A stretch of DNA of 64,000 nucleotides from CAVZGO01 sp963774935 (GCA_963774935.1 CAVZGO010000002.1:186001-250000), one strand, 5' to 3'. Positions 34,689 through 44,211 are shown, counted from the stretch's first letter. Translations and numbers: made by a program. The notes: generated by a model not told the origin, from the letters alone.

Positions 34689-34979
34689 ATGCGTAAGGTT
34701 CAGATCACCGCAGTTGTATGGACAATGATCCTGGCGGTTCCGTTAACCGCCCTGGCGTTGTCACTCTTAGCCTTCACCACTGAGCACCTGACCCAAATAT
34801 CGACTTCGATCGCCACGTTGAGCCGCGATATCTCTACAGGCGGTCGTGGATTCATTGTTGAGTTTGCTGCTCGCTGGCCAGAATTAGCCGGGATGGTTAT
34901 TGGGCAAATCGTTCTTTTGACCATCTTCCTTTTCGTCCGAAAGAGCAATACGCAGGCAGAAAGTAAGATTAGTAAGTAA
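34689..34979 (+). CDS. Small membrane protein, two transmembrane helices
   Basis: 96 residues with hydrophobic segments at about 9-29 and 60-82 separated by a polar loop, and a basic C-terminus. A GGAGAGGAG ribosome site and its own promoter support expression. I do not recognise a family. It lies between the two-component genes and the decaheme cytochrome and may belong with either. Confidence 0.55.
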   Translation: MRKVQITAVVWTMILAVPLTALALSLLAFTTEHLTQISTSIATLSRDISTGGRGFIVEFAARWPELAGMVIGQIVLLTIFLFVRKSNTQAESKISK

Positions 34980-35027
34980 AGATAATCCAATTTACTAACT
35001 CTTCTCTAGGTACTAGAGATAATGAAT

Positions 35028-35051
35028 GGCGGCAGATGGCAGTCTGCCGCC
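35028..35051 (+). terminator. Hairpin after the small membrane protein gene
   Basis: GGCGGCAGA (35028-35036) and TCTGCCGCC (35043-35051) form a perfect 9-bp stem with a 6-base loop. The downstream T run is weak (ACTTTAATC). Confidence 0.45.
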
Positions 35052-35129
35052 GTACACTTTAATCATTCATTACAATCAAACTATTGTCATGTCATTAGAT
35101 GACATTTGCCACTAATCTAATTCTCACAT

Positions 35130-35320
35130 GTGTATTATAATTCGTTAAGCCTAGAGAAGTGAGCGCCACCCCTGGCGCTCAAGCATAGGGGAACCGCCGG
35201 TCTGCCAACTTGGCGCTTCCTTTGATTAACAGGCATTATCTTTTATATCTGGAAGGAGACATTTGCCGAAAATAAAATATCTATTCGATTAACTCGTAAA
35301 ATGAAAATTCCCCAACACCT
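35130..35320 (+). other. Structured leader candidate upstream of the decaheme cytochrome
   Basis: This gene-free stretch contains a perfect 9-bp stem with a CCCC loop (35160-35168 with 35173-35181), followed by AGGGGAACCGCCGG and a small GCCAA/TTGGC hairpin. GTTAA near 35143 could close against TTAAC near 35226. The compact, G/C-rich island in AT-rich surroundings suggests a structured 5' UTR. It does not match the c-di-GMP (GEMM) consensus that often precedes cytochromes, and I cannot assign a riboswitch class. Confidence 0.35.
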
Positions 35321-35345
35321 ATAGCTAGTGAAGAGGAGAATGTAT

Positions 35346-37607
35346 ATGAAAGCAAAATACATCATAATTACCGGTTTTGTGCTCCTGGCAGTGACTGTGC
35401 TGGTAGCGTTCGGCGCAGGAATGGCACAGGCACAGGACCAACCCCCAGCCCCAGTCCCAACCGGACCAGGTGTACCTTACCTAGACGGAATGGGAAGAAG
35501 GTCCACATGCAGATGCAGAAGCAGAAGCCTTTATCCATTGGGATGAAGATGACCCGAAGGAAATCCCCACTTCCTGTGCCAAATGCCACTCCACCACGGG
35601 CTACCTTGATTACCTGGGTGCGGATGGATCAGAAGCGGGCAAGGTTGACAAAGCCCAGCCGACTGGTCAGGTAGTCACCTGCGAAGCCTGCCACAATCCG
35701 GCTGCCTCCGCACTGACCGAGGTTACCTTCCCGTCTGGCGTAACCGTCACCGGGCTGGGTAGCGAAGCGCGCTGCATGGTCTGCCACTCAGGCAATGCAT
35801 CTATGAAGTCAGTGAATGACCGTCTGGAGCAGTTCAAAGCATCAGATGTCGCTGCTGCAGACAAGGTACCTGCCAAGATCAAGAATGCTGATGGCACAGA
35901 ATCTGGGCTTAGCTTCATCAACGTGCATTACCGCGCCGCGGCTGCCACGCTTTATGGCGGTCAGGCTCAAGTTGGCTACCAGTATGCAGGTAAATCGTAT
36001 GACTTCAAGAACTCGCATGTAGACATGGCTGACACCTGCATCGAATGCCATGATCCGCACACCGGGGAAGTACTGGTTGAAACCTGCCAGATCTGCCATG
36101 GCGAGCAGGTGAAATCGGCTGCTGACCTGCCTAAGATCCGTGAGTTCACCTCCGCCAAGGATTACGATGGTGATGGCAAGACCGATGAACCCATCCTCGG
36201 CGAGATCACCGGACTGCAGGAATCCCTGTTGAAATCCATCCAGGCTTACGCCAAGGAAGTAGCTGGCGCTGAAATCAAGTACGATCGCCAACGTCTACCC
36301 TTACTTCTCAGGCGCGGATGGCAAAGCATACCCCAATTGGACCCCGCGCTTGCTCAAAGCTGCCTACAACTACCAGTTCTCGATCAAGGACACCGGACAG
36401 TATGCCCATGGTCCCAAGTATGTCATCGAGCTGGTTTACGATTCAATCGAGGACCTGAATGCTGCCGAAGACCTGAAGACCAAGACAGACCTTAGCAAGA
36501 TGAATCGCGTGGACTACGGCCACTTTGATGGTACATCGATGGCTTTCCGTGATTGGGATGCTGAAGGTGAAGTACCCGCAAGCTGTGCAAAATGCCACAG
36601 TGCTGGCGGTCTGCCGCAGATCTTCGCCAATCCAGGCGCGACGATTTCAACCAGCTGCGACTAACAAAGCCCTGTCCTCCCTGGCGCAGCCGGTCTCCAA
36701 TGGTCTGATGTGTGCCACCTGCCACGATGAGGAAGCTGGATTCCCGGCACGCTACTTCTCTGCCTCGGTGAAATTCCCGAGCGGCAAGTCTGCCTGGTTT
36801 GCCAACGCTGACGGCAACCTGTGCTTGAACTGCCATCAGGGTCGCCAATCCAAGAGCACGGTTGATGCTGCCATCGTTGCCGCAGGCGCCGATAAAGCGG
36901 TTGATAAGATCTCGGTTGACAAGGATAACAAACCCAACCTGAGCTTCACCAACCCGCATTACTATGCCGCTGGTGCCACACTCCTGGGTACTGAAGTCCA
37001 GGGTGGTTATGAGTATGACGAGCAGAAGTACAGCGGTCGCACAATGCATCCCGCAGTGCCCCCAGCTACCGGCCTCGACTGCACCAACTGCCACGACGCA
37101 CACACGCTGGAGCTGGATACCACGAGCTGCAGCACCTGCCATGCTGGCATCAAGAGCATCGAAGAAATCCGCAAGCCAGGTGATACTGTCGATTACGATG
37201 GCGATGGCAACACCACCGAAGGGTTTGCAGGTGAAATTGAAGGCATGCAGGAAGCCCTGTGGACGGCGATCAGCAATTACGCCAAGAATACTGCCAAGAG
37301 CCCCATCGTCTACGATGCCCATACCTATCCATACTTCCTGAAGGATACCAATGGGAACGGTAAGGTGGATCCTGACGAGGCTGACCGCGCAAATGGCTAC
37401 TCATTTACTGCCAAACTGCTCAAGGCTGCCTACAACTACCAGTGGGTTTCAAAGGATCCTGGAGCTTTTACGCACAACTTCACCTACGCCAACCAGCTTC
37501 TCTACGATAGCATCAAAGACCTGGGCGGTGACGTCAGCAAGCTCGTGCGCGCTGAAGTAGTCGCAGGTGCAGTTCCCGAACAACCCATAGCCCCAGAGAC
37601 TCCGTAA
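35346..37607 (+). pseudogene. Decaheme cytochrome c, tandem pentaheme repeat, three frameshifts
   Basis: Begins at ATG 35346 (AGGAG seven bases upstream) with a signal peptide ending A-Q-A-Q. Three one-base insertions interrupt it: in GGG at 35492-35494, near 36286 (GATCGCC), and near 36656 (AGCTGCG). Removing them gives one protein of ~750 residues with ten CxxCH sites, in two repeats: CAKCH, CEACH, CMVCH, CIECH, CQICH and CAKCH, CATCH, CLNCH, CTNCH, CSTCH. Each repeat ends with a Y-D-G-D-G-x-T segment, G-L-Q-E or G-M-Q-E, and Y-D-A-x-x-Y-P-Y-F. The codon pattern is well kept through all frames, so either the insertions are sequencing errors or decay is very recent. A multiheme electron carrier exported outside the membrane. 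Confidence 0.78.
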
Positions 37608-37632
37608 TCTCTGGTTCAGAAAGTTCTGTTAA

Positions 37633-37670
37633 AAATAAAAGAGCGGTGCGATTGCACCGCTCTTTTATTT
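37633..37670. terminator. Strong bidirectional intrinsic terminator
   Basis: A hairpin with GAGCGGTGC/GCACCGCTC core, a GATT loop and flanking A and T runs that extend the stem to about 18 bp. It serves both the decaheme gene and the convergent gene at 37676. Confidence 0.9.
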
Positions 37671-37675
37671 TCTAT

Positions 37676-38587
37676 TTATTTCCGCAATCTTGTGCCACAA
37701 GTGCGGCAGAAAGCATCGCCAGGTGCTGCGCGTTTTCCACATTGGTAGCAATAAACGTCTCCTGGATGTCCTTGAGCAGGCGTAACGCTCGCGGGTCGAT
37801 GGCGTTGTGCCCCTGATCGGGTATCACCTACCGGGGCGCGCTTTCCTGTCCGCCAGTAAAGCAGCAAACCGACGCCGATTAGAGCTAATGCGACCAGTAC
37901 CAGCAGCGTTGGCACCAGCCAGGAAGGCAGCACAAAATTCTTCCGCACCGGTTGGACAGGAGTGACGGATAGGCTGGAGCTGCTGAGCTTATCATCAGCC
38001 TTGAGGTATACGATGGGCACATCCATCTCCTGGCCTTCGTCCAGCGCTCCAATTTCTGCGGTGTAATATGAAAGCCCATCGCTGCCAGCGGCTCCGCTGC
38101 CAAATTGCGCCGGCAGGTCCATCTCGCTGGCGCCAATAGGCTGCTGTACCTGCACAGAAAAATTCTGTACCGGGTAGTCGCCTGGCCAGGCGTAGGTAAA
38201 GCTGCGCTGTTCGCCGCTCTTCTGTAAGCCCGGATCATAATACTCTACCTGCAAATCGGATGCAGTGGCAGTCATGGTCAGGGTATTCCACTCTCCCGCT
38301 CGCTGCTGGTCATAAGTCAGGTTCACCAGTGAGCCATCCGGCTGGCGCGCTGCCACCGCGTTCGGTGCACCTACCGCTGCCGGGATGCGCAGCTTGAATT
38401 CACCAGGCAGCGAGAAATTCGCAGGCAGGGTAATGCGGTAGATGACCAGTATGCCGGGATTATCATACTCTGGCCACAGATCAACCTCCACCGCTGGTAA
38501 TGTCCATGGTTGTTCCTGAGCATTGGCAGACAAGGGCATAACAAATAATAGAAGGATTAACAGTAGAAAGAGTAGCTTACGACGCAT
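37676..38587 (-). CDS. Exported beta-rich protein with TM helix and C-terminal zinc ribbon
   Basis: A 303-residue protein: signal peptide (about 1-23), a beta-rich external domain (25-215), one transmembrane helix (about 220-240), and a cytoplasmic zinc ribbon (C-Y-Q-C-G and C-R-T-C-G at the end). The arrangement echoes the C-terminal part of the ccm-linked diheme cytochrome and the CcmI-like gene. Function unknown. Divergent terminators isolate it from the cytochromes, so a link to them is only positional. Confidence 0.65.
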   Translation of the reverse strand: MRRKLLFLLLILLLFVMPLSANAQEQPWTLPAVEVDLWPEYDNPGILVIYRITLPANFSLPGEFKLRIPAAVGAPNAVAARQPDGSLVNLTYDQQRAGEWNTLTMTATASDLQVEYYDPGLQKSGEQRSFTYAWPGDYPVQNFSVQVQQPIGASEMDLPAQFGSGAAGSDGLSYYTAEIGALDEGQEMDVPIVYLKADDKLSSSSLSVTPVQPVRKNFVLPSWLVPTLLVLVALALIGVGLLLYWRTGKRAPVGDTRSGAQRHRPASVTPAQGHPGDVYCYQCGKRAAPGDAFCRTCGTRLRK

Positions 38588-38655
38588 TGCCTATTTTCTC
38601 CAAACGATTAATGTCGTAGTATCCAAAACGAATCTACACCGACTAAGATAATTTA

Positions 38656-39477
38656 TCAAGCCATGCTGTCGCCAATTGCAGATCTGAGCTGGCGAGCCAG
38701 CAGACCGAACTCTGGCGTATAGCGTATATTCTCCTCGCGTGGACGCTCCAGGCTGACCGTCAAATCCAGGCGAAGCTGACCAGGTCGTTGTGAAAGCACC
38801 AGCACTCGATCAGCAAGGAAAAGCGCTTCTGAGATGGAGTGGGTAACCATCACCACCGTCTTGCGTCGCCATTGCCAGATGCGCAGCAGCTCTGAGCCCA
38901 TGCGCTCGCGTGTCAGAGCATCCAGAGCCCCAAACGGCTCATCTAGCAGCAGTACGTCTGGGTCATGTATCAATGAACGCGCAATTGAAACGCGTTGAGC
39001 CATTCCACCAGATAAATCGCGCGGCAAGACGTGCTCAAATCCCTGCAACCCGACCAGCTCTACCAGCTCTTGCGCTTTCTCCAACGCCTGACCTTGCGGT
39101 ACGCCCATCAGCTCCAATGGCAGGATGATATTTTGCAGCACTGTCCGCCAGGGCATCAGGTTGGATCTCTGAAAGATAATACCCATGCCATGCCGGGGGC
39201 CATTGACAGGCTCGCCTTGAATAATCACCTCGCCGCTGGTGGGCTTTAGCAAGCCAGCCAGGATGCGCAACAGCGTGCTTTTTCCGCTGCCAGATGGTCC
39301 CAAGATGCATACGAACTCCTGGGGGCAAATTGTAAAAGAGACTAGCTCTAGAGCTCGCAAGCCTCCATTACCGTTTGGAAATACGGCACGCAGGTCGCGG
39401 GCTTCGATCACGGGGATTTTATCACCCACTTCACTTCCAGGGATGAGTAGTTCCTGAGCCTCTACCATGTCAACCAT
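38656..39477 (-). CDS. ABC transporter ATPase of the riboflavin-type importer (SsuB/TauB/ThiZ family)
   Basis: About 273 residues with Walker A G-P-S-G-S-G-K-S-T, Q-loop I-F-Q-R-S-N-L-M-P-W, signature L-S-G-G-M-A-Q-R and Walker B V-L-L-L-D-E-P-F-G-A-L-D. This is the NitT/TauT/ThiY-importer ATPase subfamily. It is the last of three genes (permease, binding protein, ATPase) behind an FMN riboswitch. ATG 39477 follows an in-frame TTG (39480); ATG 39468 is also possible. Confidence 0.85.
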   Translation of the reverse strand: MVDMVEAQELLIPGSEVGDKIPVIEARDLRAVFPNGNGGLRALELVSFTICPQEFVCILGPSGSGKSTLLRILAGLLKPTSGEVIIQGEPVNGPRHGMGIIFQRSNLMPWRTVLQNIILPLELMGVPQGQALEKAQELVELVGLQGFEHVLPRDLSGGMAQRVSIARSLIHDPDVLLLDEPFGALDALTRERMGSELLRIWQWRRKTVVMVTHSISEALFLADRVLVLSQRPGQLRLDLTVSLERPREENIRYTPEFGLLARQLRSAIGDSMA

Positions 39478-39537
39478 CAATTACCAGCCGTTAATTTATT
39501 TTGCATGAATATCTGAACCAGCATTCCATTTAAGCAG

Positions 39538-40524
39538 TTATTGAACAAAATTGTTCTTAAAAGCCTTGTTCAGGTCCAAAGGAGCAGAGAGCAGCTCCAT
39601 ATCTAATAATACTTGCATCATATTTTCCCAGGCTTCAGGACGCGAGAAACCCAGTGGATTCGACTGCCATAAGGCGATCGATGTGTTCAGGATGTCCATC
39701 TGCACTGCCTGATCTTGCTGAGCCAACCCATCCACGTAAATCTTGCTGATTTCGTACGCTTCGTTAGGATCCGCGATGACATCCTTCAAGCCACGCAGGA
39801 CAGCGCGCACAAATCGACCGACCAGATCAGGATTCTCTGCGATCATTTTTTCACTGGTAATGATGCCATTCGATGCTAAGGTGGCATAATCGCGCACAAG
39901 GAACTCGGTCAGCTCGTAGCCACGCGAGCGGAGCTGCACAGGTTCGTTATTGGCGTAAACCACGACGGCATCTTCTTGTCCGCTCACCAGCGCTTCCACC
40001 TGGTTAAAGCCAATCGAGTCGAGGGTCACATCGCTCTCAGACAATCCTACCGCGTTCAGGAATGCTCGCAGACCAACATAGCTGGCGCCATACGGCCCTG
40101 GCAAGCCAATTCGCTTGCCTTTCAAATCCTCAGGACTGTTAATTCCCCGATCTTTCAAGGAGATGATCGAGACGGGATAATCCTTCCACCAGCCCATGAC
40201 GTTTACCACCGGCAGCTCCTGGGCACGCGCCAGCAGCACCTGCTCACCGGAGACTATCGCAAATGGTAATTCTCCAGCGCCCACCAATGCGACACCGTCT
40301 GTCTCCGGTTTATAATCGAACTCGATTTCAATCCCGGCTTCTTTAAAGTAATTTTTGTCCGCTGCAACATAAAAAGGCGCATATTGTATGCTGGGAATAT
40401 ATCCCATCGGCAGCCTGATCTTCAAAAGCTCTGGTTGGGGTTCGGTCTCACTGGTCTGTTCAGATTGACCGCAGCCAGCGAGCAACAATAATGCGATCAA
40501 GATTGTCAATATCCATTTCTTCAT
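39538..40524 (-). CDS. ribY: Substrate-binding lipoprotein of the FMN-riboswitch ABC importer (RibY/ThiY-like)
   Basis: A 328-residue lipoprotein (lipobox L-L-A-G-C at residue 18) of the NMT1/THI5-like fold. Its blocks are I-Q-Y-A-P-F-Y-V-A-A-D-K-N-Y-F and G-K-R-I-G-L-P-G-P-Y-G-A-S-Y. Relatives bind pyrimidine precursors of thiamine (ThiY). The upstream FMN riboswitch and known RibXY importers of Chloroflexota point to riboflavin as ligand here. The symbol is given on that basis. Confidence 0.72.
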   Translation of the reverse strand: MKKWILTILIALLLLAGCGQSEQTSETEPQPELLKIRLPMGYIPSIQYAPFYVAADKNYFKEAGIEIEFDYKPETDGVALVGAGELPFAIVSGEQVLLARAQELPVVNVMGWWKDYPVSIISLKDRGINSPEDLKGKRIGLPGPYGASYVGLRAFLNAVGLSESDVTLDSIGFNQVEALVSGQEDAVVVYANNEPVQLRSRGYELTEFLVRDYATLASNGIITSEKMIAENPDLVGRFVRAVLRGLKDVIADPNEAYEISKIYVDGLAQQDQAVQMDILNTSIALWQSNPLGFSRPEAWENMMQVLLDMELLSAPLDLNKAFKNNFVQ

Positions 40525-40534
40525 CGTAAAACTC

Positions 40535-41362
40535 CTAACCTTTCATCGTATCTTCGGGTCGCTGGCGCCAGGCTAACAGGCGAGATTCCGCCAGCACCAC
40601 CAGACCATACAAGGATAATGCTAAAAAAACCAGCGTGAACACGGCGACCAGGACTAAAGCTGTGTCATACTGGCCGCGTCCAAGATTAACCAGGAAACCT
40701 AAGCCGCGATCCGCGCCAACAAACTCGCCGACCACCGCTCCGATGACCGCCAGCGTTGCGCCGATGCGCAACCCGCCAAGGAACACCGGCAGCGCGGCTG
40801 GCACTTCCAGATGGCGAATGGTTTGCCAGTGAGTCGCCAGCAGCGACCGCATCAAATCCCGCAATTCATCCGGTACACCGCGTATGCCAACGACCGTGTT
40901 AATCAATACGGGAAAGAATACGGTCAACGCTGTGACAAGCACCTTGGATGTCATCCCCGGTCCAAACCATAACACCAGCAGGGGCGCGATAGCAACGATG
41001 GGCACTGCCTGGCTGGCAACCACAAATGGAGAGAGCAAGCGGTCGAATAAAGCTGATTTTGCCAGCAAATATCCTAATGTGGTGGCGAAAACGACACCAA
41101 TCGAGAGCCCTATCCCCACCTCAAGCATTGTCACACTGATATGGCGGAACAAGGTGCCATCTTGCACAACCTGGACGAAACGATCCCACACCTGTCCTGG
41201 TGAGGGCAGGATAAATGCGGGAATATTGGTCAGCCTGGTGATCAGCTCCCAAATCATCACAAAGATAATTATCGCCAGGATGAATAAGCCAAACCTGCGA
41301 CGGGACAACCACCCAAGGTTCTGGCGAAGAGTATCACTCGTTTGACTTTGCCTTTCTGCCAC
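40535..41362 (-). CDS. ribX: ABC permease of the FMN-riboswitch importer (RibX-like)
   Basis: A 275-residue permease with about six helices and the EAA-type loop (R-S-L-L-A-T-H-W-Q-T-I-R-H-L-E-V-P-A-A-L-P) of NitT/TauT/ThiX importers. It is the first gene after the FMN riboswitch and starts with GTG at 41362, fifty bases past the terminator hairpin. Ten bases separate its stop from the binding-protein start. The riboflavin assignment follows from the riboswitch rather than the protein alone. Confidence 0.75.
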   Translation of the reverse strand: MAERQSQTSDTLRQNLGWLSRRRFGLFILAIIIFVMIWELITRLTNIPAFILPSPGQVWDRFVQVVQDGTLFRHISVTMLEVGIGLSIGVVFATTLGYLLAKSALFDRLLSPFVVASQAVPIVAIAPLLVLWFGPGMTSKVLVTALTVFFPVLINTVVGIRGVPDELRDLMRSLLATHWQTIRHLEVPAALPVFLGGLRIGATLAVIGAVVGEFVGADRGLGFLVNLGRGQYDTALVLVAVFTLVFLALSLYGLVVLAESRLLAWRQRPEDTMKG

Positions 41363-41412
41363 ACCTACCCCAATTCACTCAAAAGATCATTTCTGCACTC
41401 GCTCACCACAGA

Positions 41413-41448
41413 ATAAAAAATCCCGTGGGCGATATCGCTCCGGGATTT
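41413..41448 (-). terminator. Riboswitch-controlled intrinsic terminator
   Basis: On the minus strand AAATCCCG pairs with CGGGATTT around a palindromic GCGATATCGC loop, followed by six Ts. It lies between the aptamer and the permease start, as expected for transcriptional attenuation. Confidence 0.8.
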
Positions 41449-41524
41449 ATGGGTTACCAGCTTTACACCCACTGTGAGTTTGACCAGGCGCGCACATCAG
41501 GCGCGTGGAACCGGTGGGTATAAA

Positions 41525-41690
41525 CCTTCTTCCATCCGGACTATACCGTCGGCTCCGGAGTTTCACCGGATCTGTACGTCTGGTATGTGAGGTTCACCAG
41601 ACCACTCGTGGGCTATACCACCGATCGGGAATTGCGTTATGGATTAATCCTTACGGAATAAATCCCTTAAACGCTCACCCTGCCCCGAAG
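41525..41690 (-). ncRNA. FMN riboswitch (RFN element)
   Basis: The minus strand shows the conserved blocks in order: TTCGGGGCAGGGTGA at the 5' end, then TTCCCGATCGGTGGTATAG, GATCCGGTGAAACTCCGGAG, CCGACGGTATAGTCCGG and GATGGAAGAAGG at the 3' end. These are the junction and loop sequences of the FMN aptamer. One peripheral arm (the P2 region between GGGTGA and TTCCCGATC) and the arm with GGTCTGG/CCAGACG are longer than the minimum. With FMN bound, the downstream terminator should form and shut off the importer genes. Confidence 0.95.
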
Positions 41691-41743
41691 GCGATTCAGG
41701 CCAGCACAGCAGATGCTGTGGACCTGAGAAATTTATCACATGT

Positions 41744-41772
41744 ATTATATTCCGGCAATTCAGCGCGGTCAA
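41744..41772 (-). promoter_or_regulatory. Sigma-70 promoter of the riboflavin importer operon
   Basis: TTGACC (41772-41767), a 17-base spacer and a perfect TATAAT (41749-41744) on the minus strand, about 55 bases before the FMN aptamer. Confidence 0.75.
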
Positions 41773-41966
41773 TAGGTGAATCTCGATACCGAATCTCGGA
41801 CCAAGACTTATCCTCGAAACTCGATATCTCATCCTAGACAAAATTCTCCCTGTCGAGTAAAATTCCCAGTCGCTGCCCGTAATTTGTATACCCTTGTGTT
41901 GTGTTGGTGGAGGCGTCTTCCCGCAGCCAGCGACACGTGGTTTGTCATTATTTTTGGAGGATCGAG

Positions 41967-42242
41967 TTGGCAAATATCAAGTCTCAAATCAAGCGCAATC
42001 GCCAGAATGAAAAACGCCGTTTGCGCAACCGCGTCTTCAGCGGACGTGCCCGCACTTATGTAAAGAGAGCCCGCACTGCCCTGGATGGCGGGAATCTGGA
42101 TGAAGCACGCCTGGCAACCCAGGTAGCAATCAGCGAGCTGGACCATGCTGCAGAGAAGGGTGTTCTGCACAGAAACAACGCCGCACGGCGTAAGAGCCGG
42201 CTGATGAAGCGCCTCAACGCGCTCGAAAAACAAGCAGCTTAA
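41967..42242 (+). CDS. rpsT: 30S ribosomal protein S20
   Basis: 91 residues, highly basic, with N-I-K-S-Q-I-K-R-N-R-Q-N-E-K-R-R-L-R-N at the start and G-V-L-H-R-N-N-A-A-R-R-K-S-R-L near the end, the S20 signature. It binds 16S rRNA in the small subunit. The start is TTG at 41967, six bases after GGAGG; no ATG is near. TTG starts are common for rpsT. Confidence 0.95.
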   Translation: MANIKSQIKRNRQNEKRRLRNRVFSGRARTYVKRARTALDGGNLDEARLATQVAISELDHAAEKGVLHRNNAARRKSRLMKRLNALEKQAA

Positions 42243-42307
42243 CAATTTCCAACCCCACCTGGCTGTGCACCAAATCATAACTGCCAGGTGTGTAACAATG
42301 AAAAATT

Positions 42308-42345
42308 CGATCAAAGAACCGCCGGTTCAGGCGGTTTTTTGATCG
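42308..42345 (+). terminator. Intrinsic terminator of rpsT
   Basis: ACCGCC/GGCGGT stem with GGTTCA loop and T6, extended by GATCAAA/TTTGATC pairing. Confidence 0.85.
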
Positions 42346-42368
42346 TCATGCGCTCTATGATGTATAAT
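42339..42368 (+). promoter_or_regulatory. Sigma-70 promoter of argS
   Basis: TTGATC (42339-42344), an 18-base spacer and perfect TATAAT (42363-42368), 43 bases before the argS ATG. The -35 box lies inside the rpsT terminator. Confidence 0.65.
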
Positions 42369-42411
42369 TTGACGGACAATCTCGCTGTATAAGGCGCCAG
42401 GTAACAACTGT

Positions 42412-44211
42412 ATGTTTGAAGCAGAACAACAAGGGGTCGAAAAGCATATCCGGCGCATCTGCGCCGCTCATGGGTTACCCGAACCGGAGACCATTCTATG
42501 GACGCCAATACCTTTCTCTGGGGAATGGGGTATTTCAACCTCCTTCTTCCAGTTAGCTGCGCTGGAGGCACGTCAATTACCATCCTCCAGCCAGCAACGA
42601 CCGCCGGTTTCGCAACGCGCCCAGGAGATTGCCAGTTTCACTGCTCTGGAGTTGGGCACTCCAGGCGGTTTTGCTCGCATCGAAGCGGTTAAGGGCTACC
42701 TGAACCTATATTTCTCGACAGAAGAATTTTCTGCTCGAGTGGTAGACGAAGTAGTCAAGCGGGGGGCAGATTTTGGACAGGCAGAACCGCGCAACGTGCT
42801 TGTGATGGTGGAATTTTCTCAGCCGAACACGCACAAAGCATTCCACGTTGGTCACCTGCGCAGCGCCATTCTGGGTGATACATTATGCCGCATGCTCGAG
42901 GCAGCCGGATATGAGGTCATTCGTGCGAACTATCCTGGGGATATCGGGCTTCACGTGATCAAGTGGCTGTGGAATTACATGAAGCACCACCCGGGTGAGC
43001 GCCCTGGTAAGGATGTGACCCGCTGGATGGGCGACATGTACGCTGAGGCGAACCGCCGGCTTGAGGAGAATCCCGATCTCGAAGCTGAAGTACGCGCTTT
43101 GTACGCACGCTGGGACAGGCGTGATCCAGATGTTGTCGCACTCTGGCAGGAGACCCGCCAGTGGTCGCTGGATGGCTTCACTGAAATGTACCGGGTACTG
43201 AATATTCATTTTGATCGATATTACTTCAACAGCGAGGAAGAACACCCAGGTAAATTGGTCGTGCAGAGCCTGATCGAGCGCGGCATTGCTCAAGACGAGC
43301 GCCCGGTAGGACCCGTGATCGTCAAGATCGACGAACTTCTGGGACTGACCAAAGAAAAATACCGTGTGCTCGTGGTACAACGCTCCGACAACACCGCTCT
43401 GTACGCCACTGAAGATCTTGCCCTGGCGATTCATAAGTTCCGTGATTATCCGGACATGGTCAAATCGATCTATGTGGTGGATGTACGCCAGTCGCTGCAC
43501 TTTCAGCAAGTATTCAAAACTCTTGAAATTGCCGGTTATCCGTGGGCAGATCGCTGCCAGCACGTGCCTTATGAGCTGGTCAGCCTGCCCGGTAACGTCG
43601 TGATGGCTTCTCGCGAGGGCACAGTCGTTTTATTGGAAGATCTGATCCGTGAAGCCACAGCACGTGCCCTGGACATCGTTCAGCAGAAAAATGCATCGCT
43701 GGACTCACAAACTCAGCAGGAAGTAGCGCAGGCCGTAGGATTGGGTAGTTTGCGCTACACCATGCTCTCACGTGACAACACCAAAACCGTCACATTCGAT
43801 TGGGAAACTGCGCTAGATTTTAACGGTCAGGCAGCGCCATACATTCAATATGCACATGTGCGCGCCAACAGCATCCTGCGTAAAGCTGAGGAAGAGGGTT
43901 GGCTGGATGATGCCTTCAACAGCTCTATCAAACCGCTGCATCAACTGGAGCCATCTGAAATCCAGTTGATTGATCGAATTTCGCGCCTGCCAGGTGAGGT
44001 GGTGAGAGCCGCGGCTGAGCTGAAGCCTTTATTATTAACAACCCTTGCCTGGGAGCTGGCAAAAGATTTCGCTGATTTTTATAACACCTGCCCGGTTCTG
44101 CGCGCTGAGCCAGCCGTGCGCAGCTTTCGCTTGCGGCTTACCGCGGCAGCACGCCAGGCAGTGGCAAATACATTGATGTTATTAGGCATTACTCCCCCGG
44201 AAGTAATGTAG
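42412..44211 (+). CDS. argS: Arginyl-tRNA synthetase
   Basis: A 599-residue class I synthetase that charges tRNA-Arg. The HIGH motif is H-V-G-H in T-H-K-A-F-H-V-G-H-L-R-S-A-I-L-G-D. The KMSKS region reads M-A-S-R-E-G-T-V-V-L, a form without the central lysine often seen in ArgS. The N-terminal Arg-S add-on domain and C-terminal DALR domain (Q-Y-A-H-V-R-A-N-S-I-L-R-K and P-L-L-L-T) are complete. Confidence 0.95.
   Translation: MFEAEQQGVEKHIRRICAAHGLPEPETILWTPIPFSGEWGISTSFFQLAALEARQLPSSSQQRPPVSQRAQEIASFTALELGTPGGFARIEAVKGYLNLYFSTEEFSARVVDEVVKRGADFGQAEPRNVLVMVEFSQPNTHKAFHVGHLRSAILGDTLCRMLEAAGYEVIRANYPGDIGLHVIKWLWNYMKHHPGERPGKDVTRWMGDMYAEANRRLEENPDLEAEVRALYARWDRRDPDVVALWQETRQWSLDGFTEMYRVLNIHFDRYYFNSEEEHPGKLVVQSLIERGIAQDERPVGPVIVKIDELLGLTKEKYRVLVVQRSDNTALYATEDLALAIHKFRDYPDMVKSIYVVDVRQSLHFQQVFKTLEIAGYPWADRCQHVPYELVSLPGNVVMASREGTVVLLEDLIREATARALDIVQQKNASLDSQTQQEVAQAVGLGSLRYTMLSRDNTKTVTFDWETALDFNGQAAPYIQYAHVRANSILRKAEEEGWLDDAFNSSIKPLHQLEPSEIQLIDRISRLPGEVVRAAAELKPLLLTTLAWELAKDFADFYNTCPVLRAEPAVRSFRLRLTAAARQAVANTLMLLGITPPEVM

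Noticed and set aside
35130..35320. c-di-GMP (GEMM) or c-di-AMP (ydaO) riboswitch
   Set aside because: The conserved GEMM core is absent, and only a short GGGGAACC-like piece recalls ydaO without its 3' conserved part.
39538..41362. Thiamine-precursor or taurine importer
   Set aside because: Protein families alone would allow this, but the upstream element is clearly an FMN riboswitch, not TPP.
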